This document shows positions 38,440 to 48,784 of a stretch of DNA of 64,000 nt, in pieces. The first letter of the stretch is position 1. The number at the start of each line of letters is the position of its first letter. Both the position numbers and the translations under genes were made by a program. A model generated the notes under the pieces. The model was given only the letters and a program-made list of their open reading frames with translations. It was not told where the DNA came from and did no database searches. This DNA is from Symsagittifera roscoffensis (Eukaryota > Xenacoelomorpha > Acoela > Convolutidae), in contig NC_087070.1 of NCBI RefSeq assembly GCF_963678635.1, forward strand, positions 54,352,617 to 54,416,616. The letters are read 5' to 3'.

Positions 38440-38700
38440 TTCCGACCCTGTTTTTAACGGTGTTCGTGTGTTTAGGTAATTTGAGATCTGAGCATGGGGA
38501 CGTTCTTATTTCTAGAGTGGGGGTATTTTAGTAGTAGCCTTTAAGCCATAACGAGGTTGGTAGTCTCATCTCGCAAGTGAACCGAATTGGCTTCGACCGC
38601 TTGAGGTAGAAAAACACAAGAGGTAGTGTCCCCGACTCTTGAGCCAATTGTTTTTCTTTAAACTCATATGTGATTTAAGTAGGCGACTGTTACATAGTGT
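38440..38700 (+). repeat. Highly diverged copy of the terminal-exon 3' flank
   Basis: CCCTGTTTTTAACGGTG followed by GAGATCTGAGCATGG aligns to 23,686-23,735. GAGCCAATTGTTTTTC through GGCGACTGTTACAT aligns to the GCTAGCCAATCG part of 34,086-34,150. The match is patchy, so this is tentative. Confidence 0.35.
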
Positions 38701-40304
38701 TTTTATGGCGCTCCTGGGTGTTTTTACGACATCATGACTAGGGGATCGAACCCACTTGACGCAGCTCCGGGCTACATGCCCATTCTAGAGTACTGGTGGT
38801 ACGGTTCAATGGGAACGTGACCACCTTCAGGTTGTACCGTGATAGCTTTTTAAGAAAACTCGAGAAAAATTCCCAGTGCGCTTTCCGAAACGAGGCCTAG
38901 CTAACCGAGTAATGGGGGCCACTAGTTGTACAAAAAACAGGTAAAAGACGAAAAGCGACTAAAAACCAGAAAAGATTAGAAAAAGGAACGAAAAACTATA
39001 TAATGTACAAACAAGGACAGTGGCTTTGACCTTTATTTTAGGTGGATTAAACCTTAATTTTAATTAAAATAGTATACGCATACCGTTTTCAATAAGACCG
39101 ATCGTCTCGATCAAACCAGCAACGTTGAAAACGTGACCGAGCTGGTGGCATTTAAAAGGTTTTCAGATAGCTTGTGACATCAGCGCACCACTGGGAGACT
39201 TGACTGGAACAGGTGACCAGTCAAGTGGGAAAGTGATACTCGGGATAGAGACCTCAGAGACAGATGACACCCGACTGGGAAAGAGACATCCAGCAGTGTG
39301 GTCAAGGCAGAACAGAGCAAACACAGGAGGGTTCACAGAGGTGTTCTGTTTGGTCAACCGCGTGTCGTTAAAATCCATTTTACATTATAGGAGAAAATCG
39401 TAAAATTGAATAAGCGAATACCCACTGTTTTGAGGAAACGTTTTTACTTGAGCAGAGCTTGCAAACAGGTTCTATGGATTTCTCGCAAGTTGTTTAGCAC
39501 CCATTGCGCTTAGGATAATTTTCGGCTTAAGTGGGGGCTAGATAGGGGGGAGGTTTGCAGGGGGCTGGTTAAGATAGAGGTTGCAGGTTGAAAAATGTAA
39601 AAAGGGGGCTTTTATAGTAACTAAACAATCGATTTAACTAAACCGTCGATTTATTTACATTAGAACAACTGAGTTGAAGACTCACAACAAGAGTAGCAAC
39701 GCGAATGTACTCGATAGCGAACTCGAATTAAGGTGCGTAACCTGGCCGGATCGGGTGGTGGGATCAGAAATAGACTTTTTTGAAACCCAACAGTTGAAAA
39801 CCCTGTAAGACCGCTAGTTGGGGCGAGGAAAAACGTGTGAAAGTCAGGTACCAGACATTTTTTTTTACGAAAGACAAGCATTGTCGAAATTGCATTTTAT
39901 GTATACAAGTTCTTCTTGTTTTTGTGATTTTTTTCATTTGACCTTTACGGTTTTTGCGTTTGACTTTTGCTAAATTTTAGTCAACAGCGATCATAGAAAA
40001 AGGGTGAAAGCAAGTCGTATTTCGACTTGCATTGGAAATAGAAAATAAAAGTAAATTACAGGGGACTTAGAAAAGAAAAAATTAGATTGACAGAATCGGG
40101 TTTTGGGGATTTTTCACACAAGTTCTAGAGGAGGTACTGGGATAGTGGACTGGATATCCTAACACTCGAGTTAGAGAACAGGGATATTCTACAAACAAGT
40201 TCCGGACAAGAAGTGGTACTGAAAGGTCGGATAAAGAGTTTTAATACCTGGGCTACATCAGTGAAAGCAGCACAAGAGTCTTGGTGGCAGTCCTGGGATA
40301 GTGA
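38701..40304. other. No gene seen
   Basis: Short frames on both strands, none with a recognisable domain. Confidence 0.4.
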
Positions 40305-41310
40305 TCTAAGGGTCCTAACACCTGAGTGCTGGGATAGTAATCAAAGGGTCCCAAGACCCCACAACACTCGAGCGAAGGGTCCTAGGGCAGAACAGAACGG
40401 TCCCAAGACCGTACCTAAGGATCACAATAATCGATCGAAGGGCCCCAGGACAGTACAGAAGGGTCCCAAGACCGTACCTAAGGATCACAACACTCGAGCG
40501 AACGGTGCTAAGACAGCACAAAAGGGTCCCAAGACCGTACCTTTGGATCAAAATAATCGAGCGAAGGATCCCAGGACAGTACAGAAGGGTCCCAAGACCG
40601 TACCTAAGGATCACAACACTCGAGCGAACGGTACTGAGACAGCACAGAAGGGTCCCAAGACCGTACATAAGGATCACAACACTCGAGCGAATGGTCCTAG
40701 GGCAGTACAGAAGGGTCTCAAGGCCGTACCTAAGGCTCAAATTACTCGATTGAAGGGTCCTAGGACAGTACACAAGGGTCCCAAGAGCCTGCCTAAGGAT
40801 AACAACACTTGAGCGAAGGGTACCATGACCCTAAAGGAAGGTACCAACACTCGAGCGAAGGGTCCCAGGACAGTACCGAAGTGTCCTAGGACAATACCGA
40901 AGGGTCCCAAGACCCTACCGGAAGGTACCAACACTTGAGCGAAGGGTCGCAGGACAATACCGAAGTGTCCTAGGACAATACCGAAGTGTCCTAGGACAAT
41001 ACCGAAGGGTCCCAAGACCCTACCGGAAGGTACCAACACTTGAGCAAAGGGTCTCAGAACAATACCGAGGGGTCCTAGGACAATACCGAAGGGTCCCAAG
41101 ACCCTACCAGAGGATACTAGAGCTCGAGCGAAGGGTATCTGGGCAATAGCAAAGAGTCCCGGCTTTAGAGCGAAGGATCCCAAGACCCTAGGGAAGGGTC
41201 ACAAGAATAGAGCGAAGGGTCCCAAGACCCTACCAAAAGATCCCAAGACCTGATCGAAGGGTCCCAAGACCTGATCGAAGGATCCTAGCACTTAGTTTAG
41301 GTCTCCAGCT
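40305..41310. repeat. Minisatellite, 21-bp monomer in 63-bp units
   Basis: GGTCCCAAGACC recurs at exactly 63-base spacing at about 40,401, 40,464, 40,527, 40,590 and 40,653. The 63-mer is three related 21-mers, seen separately in the right half (AAGTGTCCTAGGACAATACC is one). Because 63 is a multiple of 3, long frames run on both strands: 40,213-40,812 plus (199 codons) and 40,315-40,773 minus. They are a consequence of the period, so no gene is called. It lies just upstream of the Gypsy-type element and could be part of its 5' region, but no matching copy was seen at the 3' side. Confidence 0.92.
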
Positions 41311-41399
41311 CCTGGAGAGACGAATTCGTCTGGTTTTTAAAAAACATTAAATTAGGGACTTTTTATTTATAATTTCAACTAGATTTTACTTTAGGAACT

Positions 41400-43017
41400 A
41401 TTATATATTAAAATTGTAGAAAAAGAAAACTGTTTTAAAAAATCATGAAGAAAACAAGAGCATCACTAACAGAAAAGAAAGGAATAGGACTTTAGCAAAA
41501 GCAAACCTCATTGCAACGGAGACTAACACCAGCAAATCCGAGAGTAATGAGGAAAAATATTTCAGTGATTATGGTCAATACATGAAGCAATAAGGAAGAG
41601 AAGGCCAAAGAGTAAGTATCGGATGAACCGATCATACCGGCCAAGGAAACTGATCCTGATACACCAGATCAAAGTATAGACGGGGCGGAACAAAAAACGA
41701 CGGAATCAACACCCATGCCAAATGTAGAAGAACAAGAAAAGAACACACCGGAATCGATAAAAGACGATTCACAAACAAAGAGATCGTCGCTCACAGAGAT
41801 GTTTGCAGCTATGGTTGGAAGGAAACCAAAAGAAAAAGAGGAAGTAATAGCAGCAACCGAGATAAGCAAAACGTTTGGGACCGTTTCCGCAATAACGACA
41901 GAAACTCAACAAGATAAAGAGCAAGTCACACAAGAAGCAACGGCTAACCAAGATACACAAACTATGTCCTTCACTTGAGCCGGGCGTCATGATGGCAAAT
42001 TTAGAAAAAACTGACAAAAAGCTAAAATGCAGCGAGGAAGACCGTCAAAAGCTGAAAAAGGAAGCACGACACAACAAGAATGAGAACCTAGACAACAACT
42101 ATGTTCTTGCAAGGGCCACGGAGGAAAAATTACAATAGATGGCGGACAAGGTAGAAACGACCGACAGAGAGCGGGAGAAAGATATCTAAGCAGAAAGTTC
42201 TGGAGCCATACAGTCTAAATTGGATGCACAGTCTAAATTGGCGGCCAACAAGCCATCTGGAACTAGAGTCGACTTCGTAGAACCAGAACAAAAGAAACGG
42301 GAATCTATACCGTTACCCCGGATTGATAGCAGCATCGCGTCAGGAGGGACCAGGACTGCTATGAAGGGGGAGCCTCAAACTCGACGAGGACACCAGAGGA
42401 CTCAAGTACACTTGCGGGTGTACCCCCTGATGCCATGACGTGGGCGAGTACGTGGGAAATGGTGAACAGGACGCTTGAAGCATTGGCAACAAGGAACACA
42501 GACTCAAGTGACAGAGGCAGTGGCAAATCCAGAAAAACTTTCAAGAAACCTAAGGAATTCAAAGACGCTTCAGATGGTTGTATTGACACCTGGGTTGAAG
42601 TAATGAGACTACATCTAGAACGAGTCAATTTTAACGATGAGAGGCAGGTCTGCACGGTAATATTAAGCAACCTAGAGGGAACGGCACTGAAGTGTGTGGT
42701 AGCAAAGAAGGAGGAGGAGCGTGATACTGCAGACAAGATCTTTGAGATAAAGTTGAATCGATTTTGATCAGGCATGAAGGGTCATGACGAGGTTCGAGAA
42801 AAGAAGACAAAGAGCTGACGAATCGATTGATCGATTTCTGGATGACCTTGAGAGCCATTTCTGGATGACCTTGTGCGCCTTCTGCAATCAAGAGGGCCAT
42901 TTCAGGATGGAATGTTCCCTGTTTTGGGTGGCAGTGAAAAATCAAGGTCACTGGCAGCGGTGCAGAACACGAGGAACAGACAAGCTAAAAATGACTTGCA
43001 GAACAAAAAGGCAGCAA
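41400..43017 (+). pseudogene. Gypsy-type retroelement gag, degenerate, 5' part
   Basis: Structural protein region of a retroelement, in several frames. It starts with a Glu/Lys-rich N-terminal part (41,715-41,978 open). A capsid-like part follows at 42,435-42,767, with GCIDTWVEVMRLHLE and CTVILSNLEGTALK, the helical pattern of retrotransposon gag domains. Next is a zinc knuckle (see separate entry). Stops and frame changes at about 41,979, 42,189 and 42,766 break it. The reading direction matches the downstream protease and RT. It is cut at 43,017 by a LINE insertion and resumes at 44,475. Confidence 0.75.
42784..42960 (+). pseudogene. Nucleocapsid zinc knuckle (CCHC) of the gag
   Basis: CAFCNQEGHFRMEC fits CX2CX4HX4C exactly, the nucleic-acid-binding knuckle of retroviral-type nucleocapsid. 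It is at residues 31-44 of an open frame from 42,784. Just before it, a short duplication of CATTTCTGGATGACCTTG (42,834 and 42,857) has disturbed the spacing between capsid and knuckle. Confidence 0.8.
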
Positions 43018-43029
43018 GTGGTGAGTTAT
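43018..43029. repeat. Target-site duplication, left copy (GTGGTGAGTTAT)
   Basis: Twelve bases repeated exactly at 44,463-44,474, flanking the LINE insertion. Confidence 0.92.
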
Positions 43030-44462
43030 GTTGTTGTTGTTGTTAGCCCACGCGGGTCGGGTTGGGCTCTTCTGTCTCCAGGTCAAGGAACTTAGCAACC
43101 TCTACCGGCCGAAGCCACAGGTCTGCTGGGGTGAGTGGGGAGGGGTTTTGGGAGCAGTTGAAAAGGTGACATGTTGTGTGGGGGGCAAGGGAACAGGTTG
43201 GGCAAAGGTGGGAGATGGAGCTGTCGAGGCGGGATAGGTAAGTGTTAAGGAGCCGGCTGTAGCCAGACCGGAGTTGGGAGAGCTTACAGCGCGTGGGACG
43301 TGGGAGAGATTTTTCAGAGGGGTCAATCTTTGGGGGAGGGATACAAATAACTTTAGACGGAGGGGTTTCGGCTAGGAACTTGGTTACAAGGGAGGTATGG
43401 TTGTCTTTTAAAATTGGTTTGTAGTAGTTAAAAATAAAGGTGGAGACTTCGTCTCGGTCGTCCAGAACTAGAGGGTGGTTTGCGTAGACTGAAAAGTCGG
43501 TTAAAATTTTCTGGGTGTCTTCTTTGAAGCAGCTTATAATTGAGGGGCGAAGTAGACGGGGAGGAGGGGGATGTGAATGTATAAAAATAATGGGATGGTG
43601 GGAACGATAGGTAGAGATAAAAAATTGAGATGACAGAAGGGTATGGTGTTCTTTGACCGTTAGGATTTCAGATTCACTGTGCAGGTGGGCAGTGGAACTC
43701 ATTAGATTTGATCCAGTAACAACGCGAAGGAATTGGTTTTGGGCAACCTGCAGGCAATTTATGGAGGTGTTACTTGATGCGTGGGACCATGCGGGGGCTG
43801 CATAGTCAAGTATGGGGCGAATTAAAGCTTTAAAAGTTAGGAGGAGGGTTTCTTTGGAGTGACCCCAGGTTGATCCTGCTAATGCCTTCAGGATTCCGAT
43901 CCTGCGTCTGGCCTTTCAGCGGATTGTTTGCAGTGAGTGGCAAAACAAAGTGTTGGATCAAATGTCACCCCTAAGATTGTTGGATTTTTCTTTAGGGGTA
44001 GCGCCTCGTTATTTAAAAGAACACTGGGTGTTTTTATTAAATTCTTTGTTATAAGAGGAGAAAAGTGTAACTGATCCTTTAGAGGACGCGAAACTTAATT
44101 TGCGTGAGGTGAAAAAATCGTAGAGCCTTTTTAGGTAGCTATTGATGGAGTTTGAGGCGATATCAATATTGGAACTGCTTGCGAAGGGGTAGAAATCGTC
44201 TGCATACGAAACAAGGTTTACATTATCGGGAGGTGGCGGTGCATCATGGACATAAAAATTGAAGAGTGTGGGTGATAAAACAGAACCTTGGGGTACGCCA
44301 CAGTGGATTATTCGATGGGGGGATGTGTGTTCACGGAATGAGGTGGCAGCCTGTCGACCATTAAGGTAATTACTTAGCCAGCGGACTAGACTTCTTGGGA
44401 GGGGAGTGTCATGAACGAGTTCCACAAGTGAGCGATGACACACCATGTCGAAAGCCTTAGAT
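43030..44462 (-). mobile_element. 5'-truncated LINE inserted in the gag region
   Basis: Non-LTR retrotransposon on the minus strand. Its 5' end (44,462) starts inside RT motif A (SKAFDMVCH). Motif B GVPQGSVLSP and motif C YADD follow in the frame 44,446-44,009. The C-terminal part (43,702-43,043) ends with a Cys/His cluster CPTCSLAPHTTCHLFNC, typical of the jockey/I/CR1 groups. The 3' tail is (AAC)n, seen as GTTGTTGTTGTTGTT at 43,030-43,044, not poly-A. Perfect 12-bp target-site duplications flank it. The frame between the RT and C-terminal parts is broken, so this copy is dead on arrival or since decayed. Confidence 0.92.
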
Positions 44463-44474
44463 GTGGTGAGTTAT
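44463..44474. repeat. Target-site duplication, right copy
   Basis: Identical to 43,018-43,029. The host Gypsy-type sequence resumes immediately after it. Confidence 0.92.
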
Positions 44475-44992
44475 CAACGAAGACAGTAAAGGCTTTAGCA
44501 CAACTCAAAGATGCCGCGCGGGCCGAGACAAGGAGTCCACTAGAGATAAACTATGAAAAAGCTGCTGCAGAGGCTATCAACAAAGTGAAGCAAGACTTGG
44601 CGACCAAAGGAATCGAGCAACGGTTAAAACAAGAAATAGAAAGATAAAAGATGAATGAGACACTCTCAACGACGCCGCCAGAACCAGAGACCGGAGAAAG
44701 TTTAGTGAATAGGAGTAATTGCAACACCTTGAAATGGGGACCGGCAAACAATTTGGTATCACAAAGATTGGAGCCATAATCAATATTCAAAGTGGGCGGT
44801 CATGAAGTAACGAGGAACCTGAATGAACCGAGTGATCAAACATTAATGCACATTGATGTATATGCCGATTACTTGAGAACAATAAATCCGCAGTTCCCTT
44901 CTAGAGCTCTAAGAGCATTACTCACGAGAGGTGGTGGCAAATAAATTCGCATAGACAACAGATACACGGAAGCCTATGGTCCGCATGAGGTC
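44475..44992 (+). pseudogene. Gag/pol region between zinc knuckle and protease
   Basis: After the LINE the element resumes with an Ala/Lys-rich helical stretch (LAQLKDAARAETRSP, then AINKVKQDLATKG) that ends in a stop at 44,647. A further degenerate stretch up to 44,992 leads into the protease and includes FPSRALRALLTRGGGK. Stops at 44,647 and 44,944 interrupt the frame. Confidence 0.6.
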
Positions 44993-45655
44993 ATGATGAA
45001 CATAGATGGAATAAAGATCCATACAAAGACGATTATAACATGTGACGAAGATCTAGCCGGACAAATCTATGCTGGTAGAGAAGAACTAAAAGTGAGATTC
45101 ATCGGGCACAGCGCTATGCTGGAAGAAGATGCCATGCATCTGGGAATGGAAGCAGAGGTATCTGCACATGTATTGGACATAAGCGGGAAGAAGACGCAAC
45201 TGCGTGGGTTGTTTGACACAGGAGCCGTCTTGAGTGTAATAACAATTGAAAGTTGGAGAAAAATGGGATTTGACAAAGACGACTTGATTGACTCAAGAAT
45301 TTGGCTGTCAGCAGCAAACAAGGGGGCGCTTCGGGTTCTAGGCAAGACACCAATAATGGCCCTAAATCTGGGGAAACATAACTTGTGGATGAGCTCTCTG
45401 GTGTTGGAGAATGTAGATGAGTCTGACCAATTCATTTTAGGCAGAGATTTCATCAGGAATTTCGATGTAACAATTGATCTTAACAATGCGATGTTCAGGA
45501 TTCGAAACCCGGAAAGGAAAAACATAATTAAACCGGTAAAGTTGATAATGGTGAATGAAAAAAAACAGGCTCCAGTTTTCTTGAGTAGGAGAGTAAGGCT
45601 GGAAGCGAATGAGGCGGCAATAGTGAGTTTGCGGATGAAAACTATAATGAACTAA
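44993..45655 (+). pseudogene. Retroelement aspartic protease
   Basis: This is the longest clean frame of the element (220 codons). The catalytic motif LFDTGA is at residues 73-78 (D75, codon at about 45,215), followed by the flap-like region. The C-terminal ILGRDFIRNF at residues 148-157 corresponds to the conserved hydrophobic-Gly-Arg-Asp motif of retropepsins. Such enzymes work as dimers to cleave the Gag-Pol polyprotein. The frame itself is intact, but it is only a fragment of a polyprotein broken on both sides, so it is listed as a pseudogene. Unlike the RT region, it is present once in the window. Confidence 0.85.
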
Positions 45656-46033
45656 GTGACAATAAACAACTATCTATAGTACTGAACCCAAACAGTCAAA
45701 GTGCTGCTAATTTAGGAAGATCCTTCTCGATAACCAAGAGTGGCCTCTGCGTCAGTGTCTTGTTGAATACTCTTGTAACACCAATCACAATCCAGAGGGG
45801 GAGGAAGCTAGGATACGCAAAGGAAACTAGGATACGCAAAGGAGGAAGCTTCCCGTGAAAACTAGATTTGAAAAGACTGAAAATATGAAAGAAAAGGAAG
45901 TTCCTGATTGTCCAAATAATAGGGATAAGATTTGTATCTTGAGATGATTGAAGAAAATAAAATGTTCATTAGGTCTTATGAAGTAGCTTAAGTCAGAGAC
46001 AGACGATGGACTTTCGAGCTTTTCGAATGTTCC
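45656..46033 (+). pseudogene. Protease-RT linker, single-copy part
   Basis: Degenerate pol sequence without an open frame. GGATACGCAAAGGA is duplicated at about 45,811 and 45,830. The stretch 45,745-45,960 is paralogous to 63,795-64,000 at the right edge of the window. Confidence 0.6.
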
Positions 46034-46055
46034 AGAAAGACCCACACTAGAGGAA

Positions 46056-46856
46056 TTGGAAGTGGGTAAACCAATATTACCAGAAACTGAACACTTAAGC
46101 CGAAAAGTAACAGACGAACAGCTCGAAGCCATCAAGGATGTTCTAGATAGGAATCAGGATGTTTTTTCGAGACATAAGGCAGTCAAGGACCGATGCTGTA
46201 AATTCGTTGAACATGAAATAGAACTAGAGGAGTTGGCGGTACCATACAGGGAGGGGGCGAGGCGTATAACGCCAAACAAATCGGATGCATGTAGCAAATA
46301 GATTGAGACTCTTCTAGAGTATGACATGATAGAATCATCCAAATCACCGTGGGCGTGTGGAGTAGTGATGGCTAAAAATAATGGAGACCAACTTAGGTTT
46401 TGCTGTGACTTTCGATATCAGAACATGAGAGTCTTTCAAAACTAGGTGACGCCAAATTGTTTATCACTCTTGATCTAGGGCCAGCTTTTTGGCAGGTACC
46501 ACTGAGCAAACAGGACAGGGACAAGACGGGTTTTGCAGGCGAGCTGGGATTGTTTCAATGGAAAAGGATGCTCTTTGGCCTTTGCAATGCAATAGCTACC
46601 TTCCAACGACTTATGGCACAAGCGCTGACAAGCGCAACGAAGAAAAACGGCAATTTGGTAATGTGCTACGTAGATGACGTGGTGATTGCAACAACTACCT
46701 TGGAGGACCACATTGAACAAAAAGGCGAGGTGTTTGCTGGCATGAAGAGAGCAGGAGTGAAATGCAAGCCATCGAAAAGTGAGATTCTTAAGGACTCGAA
46801 TAAATACCTGGGGAGAATGGTGGATGACCAGACCCAAACGCGGTAGAGGCAGTACC
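46056..46856 (+). pseudogene. Gypsy-type reverse transcriptase (copy 1)
   Basis: RNA-directed DNA polymerase domain. The N-terminal part (46,056-46,301) contains QDVFSRHKAVKD and ends at an in-frame TAG. CRFxYLN-type sequence follows near 46,400, with a deletion before the next part. The frame 46,457-46,846 has ITLDLGPAFWQVPL (catalytic Asp at residue 6), the fingers/palm segment KRMLFGLCNAIATFQ, and YVDD at residues 71-74, the catalytic box of Ty3/Gypsy enzymes. It is broken by a stop at 46,299, a frameshift before 46,457 and another after 46,846, so it is not functional as read. Confidence 0.9.
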
Positions 46857-46960
46857 GACTTGGAAATTGCCAAGAACGGAACACCAGTTGATGAGCTTCT
46901 TGGGTTTTGCAAATTACTATTGGGTTTTGCGAGTTCATCAAGGGCTATGCGGACAAAGTA

Positions 46961-47058
46961 TATCCAATGCAGCAACTCATGAGGCACAAGCACAAGAAAT
47001 TCACGTGAAAATAACGCGGCAGAAGAGTTATTTCAAAGAATAAAGAAAGAACTGTGTG
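46961..47058 (+). repeat. Sense arm of an inverted pol repeat (copy 1)
   Basis: This ~98-base piece of pol, between RT and RNase H, is present in reverse complement at 47,649-47,745 with roughly 88% identity by eye. See the entry there. Confidence 0.85.
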
Positions 47059-47066
47059 AAGCACCT

Positions 47067-47373
47067 TTGCTAGGCATGCTGACAGAAAAAGGAAAGTACG
47101 TGCTTGATACCGATGCATCGGTAGTAGCGATCTCTGGCATACACCATCAAGAACAAGATTGGAACGTAAAGACAGTGTTGAGACCGACCGCCTACGGGAG
47201 CAAAGTCTTGAGTTATACGGAAATAAAGTACGGGGCGTCCAAAGCGGAGATGTTTGCGGTCGTCATTTTTGTGGAGAAGTACAAGACATACCTGGGTAGC
47301 GAACCATTAAAGCTACGGTTCGACAACAGAGCACTCAGTTGCTTGAAAACGTACTCAATGGACCAGATTTACA
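47067..47373 (+). pseudogene. RNase H domain, truncated (copy 1)
   Basis: Connects to the RT as in Ty3/Gypsy pol. Residues expected for catalysis are present: Asp16 in LDTDAS, Glu61 in KAEMFAV, and Asp86 in RFDNRAL. The last catalytic region is missing: at about 47,374, GACCAGATTTACAAAGG jumps directly to AGGAGAGGATCTAAGG. In the fragments at 49,341 and 52,813, the same flanks enclose about 380 additional bases coding the C-terminal HTTRDKHQNADSLSR stretch. An internal deletion therefore removed the RNase H C-terminus here. Confidence 0.85.
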
Positions 47374-47648
47374 AAGGTGAAGGTAGGAGAGGATCTAAGG
47401 ATACTCTTCGAGAGAAAAGCAGACAACAACCCTGTGGTCTCGGAAAGTGGTAAAGACAGACCAGAAGTCACCATATTGAAGAGAGGGGAAGTGAAAAATG
47501 ACGGAGGCTCGATGAAAAGCAGGGAGCCAGAGAATAAGGAGGTTGTGCGGACCCTAGTCGAGAGAATCTTGGAAGAAGTACTCAGGCGGACGACGATACG
47601 AAGGAAGAGAGTGCCGTTCAAGGAGGAAGTTGGTATTCACCATTCTCC

Positions 47649-47745
47649 CACACAGTTTTTTCTTTATTCTTTGAAATGGCTCTTCTGCCGCGTTATTCCA
47701 CGTGAATTTTTTGCCCTTGTGCCTCATGAGTTGTTGGATTGGATA
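47649..47745 (-). repeat. Inverted pol fragment, antisense arm (copy 1)
   Basis: Reverse complement of the pol piece at 46,961-47,058, from TATCCAAT...CAACTCATGAGGCACAAG to AAACTGTGTG. The spacer is about 590 bases. A transcript could fold into a ~97-bp imperfect hairpin. The minus-strand protein-like frame here (with KGKKFTWNNAAEEPFQRIKK) is simply the pol sequence in inverted orientation. Confidence 0.88.
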
Positions 47746-47952
47746 CAACGAAAAAATTGAGGTAGATTCGGATGAATGATTTTTGGCCGAGAAAGATTGG
47801 AATGATCCAGAGCAAAACGAGGTACCAAAGTGGACGGAACCAGATCTACAAATGACGAAAGAAACCAGAAATCTTGGGCGTAGGATGAGATACAACAGGT
47901 ATGATGATGACTACTTGATTGACAAGATCTAGCCTGAAGAGATAGGAAAAAT

Positions 47953-48330
47953 ATGGTGAACGTGGGTGAGCCTGTAGCCAATGAGGAATGGCAGATCATT
48001 AACGACAGTGAGCACTCCTTGCAAGAAATTTACACCATGCCAGAAAAAGAAATGGACCTAGAAAAAAGCGAGATTGAAAGAAGGGAAAACACGAAACTGA
48101 GGATACTGGAGTGGATGCATAACCTTGGGGCTGACGAGAAGGAGGCGCAAAGCATCCAGCAAGTCGACGTAACTGCAAAGAAACGTGTGAAATCAAAAAC
48201 CCGTTGTTCGGTCGATAAATTTTTTGTCCGGGGAGTGGGGGTAGGACTTACTCACACCGAAAACTTAATGATAAAGAAGCTTAGGGAAGTGAGAGAGACC
48301 AACGGCCGAGCTGGATCAGGAGGGGGCTGA
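47953..48330 (+). pseudogene. Pol linker between RNase H and macro domain (copy 1)
   Basis: A 125-codon open frame, acidic and charged at first (EKEMDLEKSEIERRE), then a basic part, then VDKFFVRGVGVGLTHTENLM and a Gly-rich end. No integrase zinc finger (HHCC) or DDE pattern is visible. No known domain was recognised. Its order, after RNase H and before the macro domain, is the same in both 8.69-kb copies. Function unknown. Confidence 0.6.
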
Positions 48331-48381
48331 GCCTACCAAAGGAAGAAATTTCAAGACTAAGTTCGAGATTCCGAATGACTT

Positions 48382-48784
48382 TTGGAAAACATCCTGATCA
48401 CAGACAGCGACTTCAACTTGTCAGATAAGACCAGCGCGATCTGCATAACAGCGGACATGAGCTTCAATACTAGACTGGCAGCCGAATTCAAAAGAGAATA
48501 CCAGAACGTGGAGTTTCTGCTCAGACAGAGACCAGGGTTGGGGGGAATGGCAGCACACCCTTCTTCAGTTTCACAAGTTCCCGGTAAATACCTGTGCTTT
48601 TTGCTGACGAAAGTCAGTGAGAGAAACATGATAGACCCCGAGCATGTGGTTTTGGCACTATCAAGATTGAGCGAATTCCTGGTCAAAGAGGGATACGAGA
48701 GGTTTCAATACCGGTCTACAATCCGGACTGGGGCAGATTGAACCTAGGGAATTATACGCTATCCTACACGTGGTCTTTCCGTAA
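48382..48784 (+). pseudogene. Macro domain at the pol C-terminus (copy 1), TARG1/OARD1-like
   Basis: The open frame 48,382-48,741 reads like the ADP-ribose-binding macro domain of the TARG1/OARD1 group. Matching parts are strand SAICITADM (residues 18-26), the loop plus helix RLAAEFKREYQNVEFLLRQ (31-49), the strand GKYLCFLLTK (68-77), and helix VVLALSRLSEFLVKEG (89-104). A frameshift near 48,710 moves the end (GLGQIEPRELYAILHVVF, to TAA at 48,784) into the next frame. Where the family has a Gly-rich MGAGIA loop this copy has FNTRLA. The position of the TARG1 catalytic Asp in GLDRLQW reads GLGQIEP, so hydrolysis seems unlikely. Family assignment is from motif memory, not a search. Confidence 0.7.

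Noticed and set aside
38743-38753. tRNA B-box-like GGTTCGATCC on the minus strand
   Set aside because: The flanking bases do not form a five-pair T stem and no correctly spaced A box or cloverleaf was found. At most it is a decayed tRNA-derived SINE.
40213-40812. 199-codon plus-strand ORF and 152-codon minus-strand ORF
   Set aside because: Both are explained by a repeat period divisible by three. There is no start context or domain.
46475-46993. 172-codon minus-strand ORF over RT, also at 55,161-55,679
   Set aside because: Shadow of the RT reading frame, whose YVDD and other motifs are on the plus strand.
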